Shown in pieces: positions 25,688-35,104 of a stretch of DNA of 64,000 nucleotides. The notes beneath the pieces are model-generated. The model had not been told where the DNA came from and did not search any database. It saw nothing but the letters and a program-made list of their open reading frames with translations. The position numbers were made by a program, and so were the translations under genes. Source of the stretch: Devosia sp. (GTDB lineage Bacteria; Pseudomonadota; Alphaproteobacteria; Rhizobiales; Devosiaceae); the NCBI RefSeq assembly GCF_014860165.1, contig NZ_JACZKG010000054.1, positions 31,007 through 95,006 on the forward strand, read 5' to 3'. Position 1 is the first letter of the stretch. The number at the start of each line of letters is the position of its first letter.

Positions 25688-26609
25688 TTTCTTGCGCCTC
25701 AAGCTCGGCCATCTTCGCCCAGACGGTGTCGAGCTCTGCCGGAGACAATTCGACCAGCGGCGGTCGCACCCGCGTCCAGCCCAGGTGGTTGCGACGACGG
25801 GCCAACATGGCCTTGATGGTCGGCAACTGCACATAGGCGTTGGAGAGGTCGCGCCAGAGGTTGATGCGCTCCTGCGCCGCGTCGACCAATGCCCCATCCT
25901 CCGGCCGGTGCGCATGGTCGAACACGACACGCAGATGCTTGCCGATGAGGTTTGAGCTGGAGGTGATGCACCCTGCCCCGCCCGAATGCAGCAGCGGCAG
26001 CATGAAGGGATCGGCGCCAGCAAGCACGGAGAAATCTTGGAAAGTGCTGGCGAATTGCCGCATGCTTTCCAGCTTGCCGGAGCTGTCCTTGATGCCAACC
26101 ACGATGCCGGGGAAGGCTTCGAGCAGCCGGCCGACCAGTTCGATCGAGAGCCCGACCTGGGCGATGGGCGGAATGTGGTAGAGCACGACCCGCAGGTCAT
26201 CACGCCCCACACCCTCGATCGCTTCGGCATAGAACCGGAACAGGCCCTCGTCGCTGACACCCTTGTAGTAGAACGGCGGAAGAACCACGGCGGCCTTAAC
26301 ACCCGCCTCCACGGCGTGGCGCATCAGCGTGACTGTATCGGCCACGTTGGTCTGCGATGTGCCGGGCAGCAGACGCTGCGGGTCGATGCCTGATGCGATG
26401 ACCTTGTCCAGCAAGGCCTTGCGCTGGGTGATGCTGAAGGAGTTCGCCTCGCCGGTTGTGCCGAGCAAGGCGATACCGTCGCAGCCCTCCTGCAACAGTG
26501 CGTGGCAATGGCTGGCGAAGGTGGCGTGGTCAGGTGTGCCATCCTCCAGCACCGGCGTGGCGGAGGCGCAGAGGACCCCGTGGATGGGAAGTTTGGTCGC
26601 CGGATTCAT
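25680..26609 (-). CDS. DapA-family (class I) aldolase/synthase
   Basis: Schiff-base aldolase of the dihydrodipicolinate synthase/N-acetylneuraminate lyase family, 309 residues. Signatures: [11 protein letters not shown] (phosphate/pyruvate loop), the tyrosine in VLYHIPP and the Schiff-base lysine in [10 protein letters not shown]. Members cleave or form 2-keto acids with pyruvate. It lies in a catabolic operon with PdxA2, so retro-aldol cleavage of a 2-keto-3-deoxy sugar acid is more likely than lysine synthesis. It overlaps the preceding pdxA2 gene by 4 bases. Confidence 0.88.
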   Translation of the reverse strand: MNPATKLPIHGVLCASATPVLEDGTPDHATFASHCHALLQEGCDGIALLGTTGEANSFSITQRKALLDKVIASGIDPQRLLPGTSQTNVADTVTLMRHAVEAGVKAAVVLPPFYYKGVSDEGLFRFYAEAIEGVGRDDLRVVLYHIPPIAQVGLSIELVGRLLEAFPGIVVGIKDSSGKLESMRQFASTFQDFSVLAGADPFMLPLLHSGGAGCITSSSNLIGKHLRVVFDHAHRPEDGALVDAAQERINLWRDLSNAYVQLPTIKAMLARRRNHLGWTRVRPPLVELSPAELDTVWAKMAELEAQENV

Positions 26610-27556
26610 GACTTTGTCCCCGCCGCCAGGCGCCGTGCATAAGCGATGGCTTCGTTCAAATTGGTGTGGTTGGCCTTGCCTGACCCGGCAATGTCGAAGG
26701 CTGTGCCATGGTCGACCGAGGTCCGGTCGATCGGCAGGCCGATCGACACATTGACGGCCGTGTCGAAGGCCACGAGCTTGATCGGAATGTGCCCCTGGTC
26801 GTGGTATTGGGCGACGACGAGATCAAAGGCGCCGCTATAGGCGCGGTAGTAGAGCGTATCGGCCGAGATAGGGCCCTGTACGTCGATACCTTCCGCCCGG
26901 GCCATGGCGACCGCGGGAACGACCTGCACATCGTCTTCGGTGCCGAACAGGCCATTCTCCCCACAATGCGGGTTGATGCCGGCAACGGCGATGCGGGGCT
27001 TGGCATAGCCGACGCGCTTGAGGTGATCGTTACCGGCGCGAATGGTTGCGAGGATCCGCTCTGGTGTCGCCCGATCGATAGCGGTTTTCAGCGAGACATG
27101 GGTCGACACATGAATGACCTTGAGCCGCTCGGAAGCCAGAAGCATGAAGGCGGACTTCTGGCCGGTCAGGGCGGTCAGCATGCCCGTATGGCCATCATAA
27201 TGATGGCCGGCCAGGTTAAGCGCTTCCTTGTTGATCGGGGCGGTGACAATGCAGCCGATCGTCCCGGCTTCGGCATCGCGGACGGCCCTTTCGATGAAGC
27301 GGAAGGCCGCGTCGCCAGCGCGCGGGTCGAGCTTGCCCCAGGGCAGCGGGCCGCCCTCGATGGGCAGATCGACGACGAGGCCATCAAGGTCGATGGAGGC
27401 GCCGGTGGCGGCAACCGCCAGGTCGAGCGTGGCGCGATTGCCGTAGATGCGGGTGCGCGCACGGTCGGCCGGGCTCATGTCCGCCAGAGCACGGACTGCG
27501 ATCTCGGGCCCGACGCCCGCAGGGTCGCCCATGGTAATGCCGATAAGGTCGCTCAA
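26606..27556 (-). CDS. pdxA2: PdxA2-type 4-phospho-acid dehydrogenase
   Basis: Member of the 4-hydroxythreonine-4-phosphate dehydrogenase family, 316 residues. [24 protein letters not shown] and the metal-binding [13 protein letters not shown] are diagnostic. PdxA2 proteins are NAD-dependent oxidative decarboxylases of four-carbon acid-sugar phosphates (for example D-threonate 4-phosphate to dihydroxyacetone phosphate and CO2) and usually pair with a DUF1537 kinase; one is encoded at 34063. A TTG at 27556 that overlaps the preceding stop, with GGAG in front, was preferred to the ATG at 27577. Confidence 0.88.
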   Translation of the reverse strand: MSDLIGITMGDPAGVGPEIAVRALADMSPADRARTRIYGNRATLDLAVAATGASIDLDGLVVDLPIEGGPLPWGKLDPRAGDAAFRFIERAVRDAEAGTIGCIVTAPINKEALNLAGHHYDGHTGMLTALTGQKSAFMLLASERLKVIHVSTHVSLKTAIDRATPERILATIRAGNDHLKRVGYAKPRIAVAGINPHCGENGLFGTEDDVQVVPAVAMARAEGIDVQGPISADTLYYRAYSGAFDLVVAQYHDQGHIPIKLVAFDTAVNVSIGLPIDRTSVDHGTAFDIAGSGKANHTNLNEAIAYARRLAAGTKS

Positions 27557-28725
27557 CTCTGTTCTCCGTCGATCCATCCCCTGGGGAGGCGGACATATTT
27601 GATGGCCCGCCGGAAGTAGGTGTAGGCGACGTGCAATGCGCCGTCCGGTCCTTCCAGCAGATAGGGATAGGACAGTTCCTTGTTGCGCCCGTCGATGGAA
27701 TTGTTCGACAGGCAGGTGCCGGGGCTGTCGTCGACAATACGGCGCAGCGGCCAGGTCTTGCCGCCATCGGTGGAAACACACAGCGCCAGCGGCGCGCGCG
27801 GGACGCCCCAGATGGGCGCGCAGCCACCGCTGGCATCGGGCCGATCGTCGCCCTCCTCGATCTCGTCGTAGAGCGAAGCCCGCCGGTCGCTGGAGGTCGC
27901 GGCCGAGACCGGATTGCAGACCATGGCCAAACGTCCGTCGGCAAGCCGGACGACGTTGATCGAGGAATTGTTGTTGGGCACATCGGTCGGCTCGGGCATC
28001 GACCAGGTGAAGCCACCATCGTGGCTCTCCGAGCGATGCACGAAATCGGATTGGCGCCGGCGATAGAAGGCGACCATATGCGCGCCGTCCAGTGGCACGA
28101 TGGTCATGTGAACCGAGCCGATCGAGCCCGGGACCTCGGTCATGGTCCAGGTGGCGCCATCGTCATGGCTGACAGCGACGCCGGCCGTGTCGTGGCTGCC
28201 GTTCCAGCGTTGGCCGGCGCGGGAGACGCAACGGAAGACCGGCATCATCCAGGCGCCATCGTTGCGGCGCACGAAGCGACCACGCACGAAGGTGCCCAGC
28301 GGCAGATCGATGATGCGCGGCGCCGAGCCGGTCAGCGTAGCGCCGATTATGGAAATATCACGCGCCCGCAGCAGGCACTCGTCCTGGTTGCCTGAAGGCT
28401 GCGCCGTATGGAACAGCTGCCAGCGCCCCTGCCCGTCGCGCGTCAGCACCGGATTTTGCTCGGAACGCTCAGGGTCGTCGCTGAGCTGCACCGACGGCGA
28501 CCAGCGGTCGGCGCCTGGCGCCAGCGTGGTGCCATAGATCGAGATATCGGACTTGCCCTCAAGCGTGCCGCCGAACCAGAGGCAGGCCAGCGTGCCGTCA
28601 TCCAGCAGTTCGATGAAGGCGGCATGATTCTGCACCATGGGCGACGGCAGGAAAGCTTCAAGGCGCCCTCCACCCACAGCGGCCAGCTGGCCTGTCATGC
28701 GCGTTTCGATCTCATCCGGAGTCAT
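27553..28725 (-). CDS. Sialidase-like BNR/Asp-box beta-propeller protein
   Basis: A 390-residue protein with three Asp-box repeats ([16 protein letters not shown] and STDGGKTW), the mark of sialidase-type six-bladed propellers. SEQNPVL and [22 protein letters not shown] fit the BNR_2 (exo-alpha-sialidase) domain. No signal peptide, so it works in the cytosol. It heads the leftward operon; GAAGAGGGGAAGAG precedes the ATG at 28725. It may be a glycosidase or lyase for a small imported glycoside. True sialidase activity is not established, since the arginine triad cannot be assigned with certainty. Confidence 0.78.
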   Translation of the reverse strand: MTPDEIETRMTGQLAAVGGGRLEAFLPSPMVQNHAAFIELLDDGTLACLWFGGTLEGKSDISIYGTTLAPGADRWSPSVQLSDDPERSEQNPVLTRDGQGRWQLFHTAQPSGNQDECLLRARDISIIGATLTGSAPRIIDLPLGTFVRGRFVRRNDGAWMMPVFRCVSRAGQRWNGSHDTAGVAVSHDDGATWTMTEVPGSIGSVHMTIVPLDGAHMVAFYRRRQSDFVHRSESHDGGFTWSMPEPTDVPNNNSSINVVRLADGRLAMVCNPVSAATSSDRRASLYDEIEEGDDRPDASGGCAPIWGVPRAPLALCVSTDGGKTWPLRRIVDDSPGTCLSNNSIDGRNKELSYPYLLEGPDGALHVAYTYFRRAIKYVRLPRGWIDGEQS

Positions 28726-29028
28726 CTCTTCCCCTCTTCTGGTGGCGCCAAACTTTACAGTGATGGCCATGTTGTCAAGTTATTATTTGGCCAGATGGCC
28801 CGCATGGTACCGCGAGTTGCCGGGTAAATTTTCTTTTATATCAATGAATTACCTACAATTCTCCTGTTGCATGTCAACACTCAACTCAAATCAGTTTGAC
28901 AACTTGAGGTTGTAACACGATAGTGCGACCCAAGCTTGGGCCCCAATGTGAGACCCGCTTGGAGGAATTTGCGTGGGCGCTCTGCAGCGTCGTTCACGCG
29001 CCGCAAAAGCTGCAAAGGGAGGACGACC
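28726..29028. promoter_or_regulatory. Divergent promoter region with TTGNCAA operator-like sites
   Basis: This 303-base gap divides the leftward sialidase-pdxA2 operon from the rightward dipeptide-type ABC operon. GTTGTCAA (28771-28778) and, on the opposite strand, the same octamer within TTGACAAC (28896-28903) each carry a TTG-N-CAA dyad. A third inverted repeat, GTTG-CATGT-CAAC, is at 28866-28878. The AT content is higher than around it, as expected for promoters. The likely binder is the GntR/FCD protein at 35105. Confidence 0.5.
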
Positions 29029-30534
29029 TTGACCATCAAACACATTCTGGTCGGCGCGCTTGTGGCGTCGACGACCATGGTACCGGCCATGGCGCAGGAC
29101 AATACCGACATTACCGTGGTGCTGAGCGAAGAACTCGACCTGGTCGAACCCTGCATGGCGACGCGATCGAATATCGGTCGCGTCATCCTGCAGAATATCA
29201 GTGAAACGCTGACAGAGCTCGACGTGCGCGGCGACAAGGGCCTGATGCCCCGCCTGGCCGACAGCTGGGAAGACAAGGGCGACGGCACCTGGCAGTTCAA
29301 GCTGCATCCGGGCGTCACCTTCTCGGATGGCACCGCGCTCGACGCCGCCGACGTCAAGCACTCGTTCGATCGCGTCTTCAGCGACCAGATGACCTGCGAA
29401 AGCGCCCGCTACTTCGCTGATACCGCGCTGACCTTTACCGTCGTCGACGACCTGACGGTGGACGTAAAGGCCGAGCCGGCCCAGCCGATCCTGCCGCTGC
29501 TGATGAGCCTCGTTACCATCGTGCCATCGGAAACGCCGATGGAATTCGTGCGCCAGCCAGTCGGCACCGGCCCCTATGAAATGACCGAGTGGACCGCCGG
29601 CCAGCAGATCGTGCTGACCCGCCGCGACAGCTATTGGGGCGCCCAGCCCGAAGTGACCAAGGCAACCTACCTGTTCCGCTCCGAGCCTGCCGTCCGCGCC
29701 GGCATGGTTGCCGCCGGCGAAGCCGATATCGCGCCGCAGATCACGGCTGAAGTGGCCGACAACAAGGCGACCGATTTTAGCTACCTGAACTCGGAAACCG
29801 TCTATCTGCGTATCGACAATGCCGACGCTCCCACCAGCGACATCCGTGTCCGCAAGGCGCTCAACGCTGCCATCGAGCGCGAGGCCTTTATCGGCACCGT
29901 GCTGCCCGATGGTACCGAACTGGCCGTCGCCATGACGCCGCCGACCACCCTGGGCTGGAACCCTGACCTGTCTCCCCCGGCCTACGATCCTGAACTGGCC
30001 AAGACGCTGCTGGCAGAAGCCAAGGCAGATGGCGTCGATGTCAGCCTGCCCATCGAAATCGTGGCCCGCACCGAGAACTTCCCCAATGTGACCGAGGTCT
30101 CCGAGGCCCTGGTGCAGATGTTCAACGAAGTCGGCTTCAACGCCACGCTGCGCATGGTCGAAGTCGCCGAACACGAGCAGTATTACTCCAAGCCCTACCC
30201 CGAGAGCGAAGGCACCCGCCTCGTCCTCGCGCAGCATGACAATAGCCGCGGCGACCCGGCCTTCTCGATGTTCTTCAAATATGCCAGCCAGGGCACCCAA
30301 TCGGGCGTCAACGACCCGAAGGTCGACGACCTGATTGCCCGCGCCTCGGCGGCAACCGGCGAGGAACGTGCGGCCCTGTGGTCGGAGCTGTTCGCCTATG
30401 TCCATGACGAGATCGTCGCCGACGTCCTGCTGTTCCACATGGTTGGCCTCAGCCGCGTCAGCGAGCGTCTCGACTTCACGCCGACCATTGCGACCAACCA
30501 GCAGTTGCAGCTCGCCGAGATCGGCTTCAAGTAA
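29029..30534 (+). CDS. Dipeptide/oligopeptide-type ABC transporter binding protein
   Basis: Periplasmic SBP_bac_5 family protein of 501 residues. The signal peptide MTIKHILVGALVASTTMVPA ends near AMAQDN. GLMPRLADSWEDKGDG and FKLHPGVTFSDGTALDAADV are the classic family signature. The TTG at 29029 is chosen because AAAGGGAGG ends 6 bases before it; the frame extends upstream without another good start. DppA-like proteins bind peptides but also opines, sugars and sugar acids. The neighbours point to a non-peptide ligand here. Confidence 0.92.
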   Translation: MTIKHILVGALVASTTMVPAMAQDNTDITVVLSEELDLVEPCMATRSNIGRVILQNISETLTELDVRGDKGLMPRLADSWEDKGDGTWQFKLHPGVTFSDGTALDAADVKHSFDRVFSDQMTCESARYFADTALTFTVVDDLTVDVKAEPAQPILPLLMSLVTIVPSETPMEFVRQPVGTGPYEMTEWTAGQQIVLTRRDSYWGAQPEVTKATYLFRSEPAVRAGMVAAGEADIAPQITAEVADNKATDFSYLNSETVYLRIDNADAPTSDIRVRKALNAAIEREAFIGTVLPDGTELAVAMTPPTTLGWNPDLSPPAYDPELAKTLLAEAKADGVDVSLPIEIVARTENFPNVTEVSEALVQMFNEVGFNATLRMVEVAEHEQYYSKPYPESEGTRLVLAQHDNSRGDPAFSMFFKYASQGTQSGVNDPKVDDLIARASAATGEERAALWSELFAYVHDEIVADVLLFHMVGLSRVSERLDFTPTIATNQQLQLAEIGFK

Positions 30535-30555
30535 GCTCGAATGCGGTCCACACTC

Positions 30556-30583
30556 CGATGCCGGGGACCATTCCCCGGCATCG
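30556..30583 (+). terminator. GC hairpin after dipeptide-type binding-protein gene
   Basis: CGATGCCGGGG (30556-30566) and CCCCGGCATCG (30573-30583) form a perfect 11-base stem with loop ACCATT. No T run follows, and the permease gene begins 27 bases later, so it probably sets the expression ratio. Confidence 0.68.
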
Positions 30584-30609
30584 CCATTCAAGGAAGCTGG
30601 TGAGAAGCC

Positions 30610-31524
30610 ATGTTCAAGCTGATCGGACAACGGGCAATCGCCAGTCTGCTCTCGCTGCTGGGCCTGATGGTCCTGGTGTTCTTCCTCTCGCGTCTCACCG
30701 GTGATCCGGCAGTTTTGTTCCTGCCGATCGACGCGACCGAAGAGATGAAGGCCAATTTCCGCGCGCTGCATGGGCTGGATGCACCGCTGCTGGAACAGTT
30801 CGCGCGCTATGTCCTCGACCTGCTGCAGTTCGATTTCGGTGAATCGCTGCGCAAGGCCCGCCCGGCCATCGACGTGGTCATGGAGGCCTATGCCTGGACC
30901 CTGCCGCTGGCGCTGATCACCCTGTCGCTGGTCATCGTTGCCGCCATTGTCCTGGGATCGCTGGCCGCCTTCAATGTCGGCGGCTTTTTCGACCGGCTGG
31001 TCTCGATCGTTTCGCTGATCGGCGCATCGGCGCCCGACTTCTGGATCGCCATCGTGGCAATCGTCATCTTCGCGATCAACCTCGGCTGGCTGCCGACATC
31101 AGGCGTCGGCACGCCGCTGCACTGGGTGCTGCCGGTGGCGGTCCTGTTCATCCGCCCCTTCGGCCTCATCGTGCAGGTGGTGCGCGGCTCGATGCTGTCG
31201 GCGCTATCGGCGGCCTATGTGAAGACGGCCCGCGCCAAGGGCGTCAAGAACCTGCCCATCATCTTCGTCCACACGCTGCGCAATGCCATGCTGCCCGTCA
31301 TCACGGTGATCGGCGACCAGGCCGCCGCCATGCTCAATGGCGCTGTCATCGTCGAGACGATCTTCGGCTTCCCCGGGATCGGCAAGCTGATGATCGACTC
31401 CATCCTGCAACGCGACTTCAACGTGGTGCTTGCCGCCATCATGGTCACCGCCATCGCCATCTTCATCATGAACATCCTGATCGATATCGCCTATGGCGTG
31501 CTCGATCCGCGGATCCGGAACTAG
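30610..31524 (+). CDS. Dipeptide-type ABC transporter permease (DppB-like)
   Basis: Inner-membrane permease of 304 residues. The N-terminal LGLMVLVFFLSRLTGDPAVLFLP and the cytoplasmic coupling loop VRGSMLSALSAAYVKTARAKGV are diagnostic for DppB proteins. Six hydrophobic helices. It follows the binding-protein gene and its hairpin and lies 12 bases before the second permease gene. Confidence 0.92.
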   Translation: MFKLIGQRAIASLLSLLGLMVLVFFLSRLTGDPAVLFLPIDATEEMKANFRALHGLDAPLLEQFARYVLDLLQFDFGESLRKARPAIDVVMEAYAWTLPLALITLSLVIVAAIVLGSLAAFNVGGFFDRLVSIVSLIGASAPDFWIAIVAIVIFAINLGWLPTSGVGTPLHWVLPVAVLFIRPFGLIVQVVRGSMLSALSAAYVKTARAKGVKNLPIIFVHTLRNAMLPVITVIGDQAAAMLNGAVIVETIFGFPGIGKLMIDSILQRDFNVVLAAIMVTAIAIFIMNILIDIAYGVLDPRIRN

Positions 31525-31536
31525 GGGGCGCCTGAT

Positions 31537-32460
31537 ATGACCGACCTGTCGCTCGCCAAGCCGCCCCGTTCCGAGAAATCCGCTGCCGCCACCCTGCTGT
31601 CGATGCTGTGGCGCGACAAGCTGGCCTTTGTCTCGGCCATCGTCCTGCTGCTGATCATCCTGTGTGCCATGCTGGGCCCTTCCCTGCTCGGCGAACTGGC
31701 AAGCCACCAGAACCTGCGCGGCCGCAACAGCCCGCCCTTCGACCTGGCCAAGGGCTGGGCCTTCGTGCTGGGCGGAGACTCGCTGGGCCGGCCGATGCTG
31801 GCCCGACTTATCGTGGCGGCACGCAGCACCATGCTTGTGGCCGCGGGCGCAGTGGCCTTCGCATTGTTCGTCGGCGCCACGCTGGGCCTCGTCGCCGGCT
31901 ACCTCGGCAAGAACACGTCGCAGGTGATCATGCGGCTGGCCGATGTGATCATGAGCTTCCCCTCGCTGCTGCTGGCGGTGGTGGTGCTCTATGTGCTGGG
32001 GCCATCCATCCCCAACATGATCCTCGTCCTCGCCATTACCCGCATTCCGATCTACCTGCGCACCACGCGGGCCGAAGTGCTGGAGGTGCGCGAGCGCATG
32101 TTCGTGCAGGCGGCCATCGTCATGGGCGCCAGCCACTGGCGCATCATCGCCCGGCACGTCCTGCCGGTGGTCACCCCGACCCTGGTCACCATCGCAACGC
32201 TGGATTTTGCCTTCGTCATGCTGGCCGAGTCCTCGCTCAGCTTCCTGGGCATCGGCATCCAGCCGCCCGATATCACCTGGGGCCTGATGGTCAGCCAGGG
32301 CCGGCCCTATCTCAGCAATGCCTGGTGGCTGGCGCTGTGGCCGGGCGTCTGCATCGTCATCACCACCCTGGCGCTGAACCTGCTGAGCAACTGGATGCGC
32401 ATCGCCCTCGACCCCGCCCAGCGCTGGCGGCTGGAAGCCAGGAGCACGTCAGATGAGTAA
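31537..32460 (+). CDS. Dipeptide-type ABC transporter permease (DppC-like)
   Basis: Second permease, 307 residues, with the N-terminal extension typical of DppC and the motifs GGDSLGRPMLARLIVAAR and TRAEVLEVRERMFVQAA (coupling loop), then SSLSFLGIGIQPPDITWG. The usual GTDxxGRD motif is changed to GGDSLGRP. It overlaps the ATPase gene by 8 bases. Confidence 0.92.
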   Translation: MTDLSLAKPPRSEKSAAATLLSMLWRDKLAFVSAIVLLLIILCAMLGPSLLGELASHQNLRGRNSPPFDLAKGWAFVLGGDSLGRPMLARLIVAARSTMLVAAGAVAFALFVGATLGLVAGYLGKNTSQVIMRLADVIMSFPSLLLAVVVLYVLGPSIPNMILVLAITRIPIYLRTTRAEVLEVRERMFVQAAIVMGASHWRIIARHVLPVVTPTLVTIATLDFAFVMLAESSLSFLGIGIQPPDITWGLMVSQGRPYLSNAWWLALWPGVCIVITTLALNLLSNWMRIALDPAQRWRLEARSTSDE

Positions 32461-34066
32461 TGCCCTGCTCGAAGTCCACAACCTCAGTGTGGATTTCCAC
32501 ACCGCGCGCGGCACGGTCCATGCGGTCAGACATGTCTCATGGAGCGTCAATCGCGGCGAGACCCTGGCCATCCTGGGTGAAAGCGGCTCGGGCAAGTCCG
32601 TCTCGGCAAATGCCGTGATGAACATTCTCGACAGGCCGCCGGCGCAGATCGTCTCGGGCGAGATCTTCTATGACGGCCAGGACCTTCTCAAGGTCAGCTA
32701 CGAAACCCATCGGGCGCTCAACGGCAAGAAGATCGCCATGATCTTCCAGGACCCGCTGAGCCACCTCAACCCGGTCTATACCGTGGGCTGGCAGATCGTG
32801 GAGATGATGACCGCGCATGGCCGGCCCGCCGACGCGGCGCGTGCCCGGGCGCTGGAGCTGATCGCACGCGTCGGCATTCCGGACCCCGAAGCGGCCCTCC
32901 ACAAGTACCCGCATCAGTTTTCCGGCGGGCAGCGGCAGCGCCTGATGATCGCCATGGCGCTGATGCTCAAACCCGACATCCTGATCGCCGACGAGCCAAC
33001 GACCGCACTCGACGTGACCATCCAGGCCGAAGTGCTGGCGCTGCTCAAGGAATTGCAGGCCGAAACCGGCATGGGGCTGGTGCTGATCACCCACGACCTG
33101 GGCGTCGTCGCCGAGATTGCCGACCGCGTCGTGGTGATGAGCAAGGGCGAGATCGTCGAGGCGGGGACGCCGCGCGGAGTCTATCACAATGCCCAGCATC
33201 CCTATACGCGCCAGCTGATTGGCGCGGCTCCGGGCAAGGGCGAGATCAGGGTGCTGGACAGTGCCGAACCGGTGCTGCTTGAAACGCGGAAACTCTGCAA
33301 GACCTATGGCAAGTTCACCGCCTTGCACGACGTCTCGCTGACCCTCCATCGCGGACAGAGCCTTGCGGTGGTTGGCGAGAGCGGCTCGGGCAAGTCGACG
33401 CTGGCCCGCGCCATCCTGCGCCTCGAAAAGGCCGATAGCGGTGAAGCACTCTGGAAGGGTCGCGACCTCATTGCCATGAAACCGGGCGAACTGCTGGGTG
33501 TGCGGCGCGAGATCCAGATGGTGTTCCAGGACCCCACGCAATCGCTCAATCCGCGCATGTCGGTCTACCAGCTCATCTCGGAAGGCTGGGATATCCACCG
33601 GCTGATGCCCGATCGGGCTGCCAGGCAGGCCAAGGTGGCCGCCTTGCTGGAACAGGTCGGCCTCGCCCCCGAACATGCACAGCGCTACCCGCACCAGTTT
33701 TCCGGCGGCCAGCGCCAGCGCATCGCCATTGCGCGCGCTTTGGCGCTCGAGCCGGAACTGATCATCTGCGACGAGGCCGTTTCGGCGCTTGACGTTTCCA
33801 TCCAGGCCCAGGTCATCGCCCTGCTCGACGACCTGCGAAAGCGTTTGGGCATTTCGTTCCTGTTCATCGCCCATGATCTCGGCGTGGTGCGCGATTTTGC
33901 CGATACGGTCATCGTCATGAAGTCGGGCGAAATTGTCGAGCGCGGGCCCACCGGTGACATCTTCGCGGCCCCGCAGCACCCCTATACGCAGCGCCTGCTG
34001 GCCGCCAATCTGGATCCTGATCCCGATATCCAGGCGCAGCGCCGGTCGGCCGGAATGGGTCCATGA
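32453..34066 (+). CDS. Dipeptide-type ABC transporter, fused dual ATPase (DppD-DppF)
   Basis: Both ATPase domains are in one 537-residue chain. Walker A GESGSGKS occurs at residues 42-49 and again at about 306-313; each half has FSGGQRQR as ABC signature and a Walker B ([24 protein letters not shown]). The C-terminal region of each half has the [10 protein letters not shown] or [10 protein letters not shown] motif of peptide-type transporters. The fusion is of the YejF/GsiA kind. It overlaps the kinase gene by 4 bases. Confidence 0.93.
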   Translation: MSNALLEVHNLSVDFHTARGTVHAVRHVSWSVNRGETLAILGESGSGKSVSANAVMNILDRPPAQIVSGEIFYDGQDLLKVSYETHRALNGKKIAMIFQDPLSHLNPVYTVGWQIVEMMTAHGRPADAARARALELIARVGIPDPEAALHKYPHQFSGGQRQRLMIAMALMLKPDILIADEPTTALDVTIQAEVLALLKELQAETGMGLVLITHDLGVVAEIADRVVVMSKGEIVEAGTPRGVYHNAQHPYTRQLIGAAPGKGEIRVLDSAEPVLLETRKLCKTYGKFTALHDVSLTLHRGQSLAVVGESGSGKSTLARAILRLEKADSGEALWKGRDLIAMKPGELLGVRREIQMVFQDPTQSLNPRMSVYQLISEGWDIHRLMPDRAARQAKVAALLEQVGLAPEHAQRYPHQFSGGQRQRIAIARALALEPELIICDEAVSALDVSIQAQVIALLDDLRKRLGISFLFIAHDLGVVRDFADTVIVMKSGEIVERGPTGDIFAAPQHPYTQRLLAANLDPDPDIQAQRRSAGMGP

Positions 34067-35103
34067 CACAACTGGCCGTCATTGCCGATGACCTGACCGG
34101 AGCCCTCGACGCCGCCGCTCCATTCGCCGCACGCGGCCTGTCGACGGTGGTGGCATTGGGACGGGACGAGCTTCCCGCCGCGCTGGCCAGCGGCGCCGAG
34201 GTGATTGGCGTCTCGACCGGCAGCCGCGAGCTGTCGCCAGCTGCGGCCAGGCAGGCGGTGGCCGATTGCCTGGCATTGCTCCCCACCGGATTGTCGATCT
34301 TCAAGAAGGTGGACTCACGCCTCAAGGGCAACATCACCGCTGAACTCGACGCCATCACCTTCCGACGCGCGCTGGTCATCCCGGCCATCCCGGCATTCGG
34401 GCGCTGGATGCGCGACGGGCGGCTGGGCGGTTTCGGGGTGTCCGCACCGATCGATGTCGCTGCCAGGCTGGGCCACCACGCCGGCAAGGCGCATATGCCC
34501 GATGTGGAAACGCAGGACGATATCGACCGGGCGCTGACGCGCTTTGACCATGATTTGCCAGTCGGTGCCCGCGGGCTGGCCGAAGCGCTGGCAGCCCGCC
34601 TCGCACCGGTCGCTGCGCCGCCTGTGGTGCCGAGCATCACTGCGCCGATTATCTGCGTGATCGGCTCGACCGATCCCATTACCCTGGCGCAGATTGGGCG
34701 CTTGCGGGATGCCAACCCGGGGCTGCACGACATTGCTGCACCGAACGGGGTGGCGCCACATGACTTGCCGCCGCTCGGCCCGATGACTCTGCTGCAGGCC
34801 ACCGCCGGGGGCACCCCCATCGATCCGGCACTGGTGGCGCGACATCTGGGCGAAGCGCTGCTGCGCATGCCGGTGCCGCCTGGCGCCACCCTGTTCATCT
34901 CGGGCGGCGCTACGGCGCAGGTGGTCTTGCGGGCCCTGGGGATCGGCCTTCTCCAGCTCGCTGGCGAGGCGCTGCCCGGCCTGCCTATTGCCCGGGCGGG
35001 CGGCTTCACGATAATCACCAAGTCGGGGGGCTTCGGCACACCCGATACATTGCTGCGCCTGCTCGAGCATTCGGGCAGCGCGGACCGGAGGGCGCACGGA
35101 TAG
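34063..35103 (+). CDS. DUF1537 four-carbon acid-sugar kinase (short form)
   Basis: ATP-dependent kinase that phosphorylates four-carbon acid sugars such as threonate, erythronate or their 2-keto forms. The N-terminal IADDLTGALDAAAPFAARG and FKKVDSRLKGNI are diagnostic of the family, and the C-terminal nucleotide part keeps ISGGATAQVVLRALG and ITKSGGFG. At 346 residues it is shorter than the usual 400-430, the reduction lying mostly in the middle. Its known partner type, PdxA2, is encoded in the divergent operon. It is coupled to the transporter by a 4-base overlap, so phosphorylation probably follows uptake. Confidence 0.86.
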   Translation: MTQLAVIADDLTGALDAAAPFAARGLSTVVALGRDELPAALASGAEVIGVSTGSRELSPAAARQAVADCLALLPTGLSIFKKVDSRLKGNITAELDAITFRRALVIPAIPAFGRWMRDGRLGGFGVSAPIDVAARLGHHAGKAHMPDVETQDDIDRALTRFDHDLPVGARGLAEALAARLAPVAAPPVVPSITAPIICVIGSTDPITLAQIGRLRDANPGLHDIAAPNGVAPHDLPPLGPMTLLQATAGGTPIDPALVARHLGEALLRMPVPPGATLFISGGATAQVVLRALGIGLLQLAGEALPGLPIARAGGFTIITKSGGFGTPDTLLRLLEHSGSADRRAHG

Positions 35104-35104
35104 C

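Noticed and set aside
24551..26302. 583-residue extended iron alcohol dehydrogenase
   Set aside because: The first 205 codons are an out-of-frame reading of the DapA-family gene; the ATG at 25687 gives the usual family length.
25680..26609. N-acetylneuraminate lyase (NanA)
   Set aside because: The sialidase-like neighbour makes it tempting, but the lysine motif GIKDSSG and the rest do not clearly match NanA, and no nanE or nanK is present.
28891..30771. 626-codon minus-strand open frame
   Set aside because: Antisense of the dipeptide-type binding-protein gene with its clear signal peptide and family signature.
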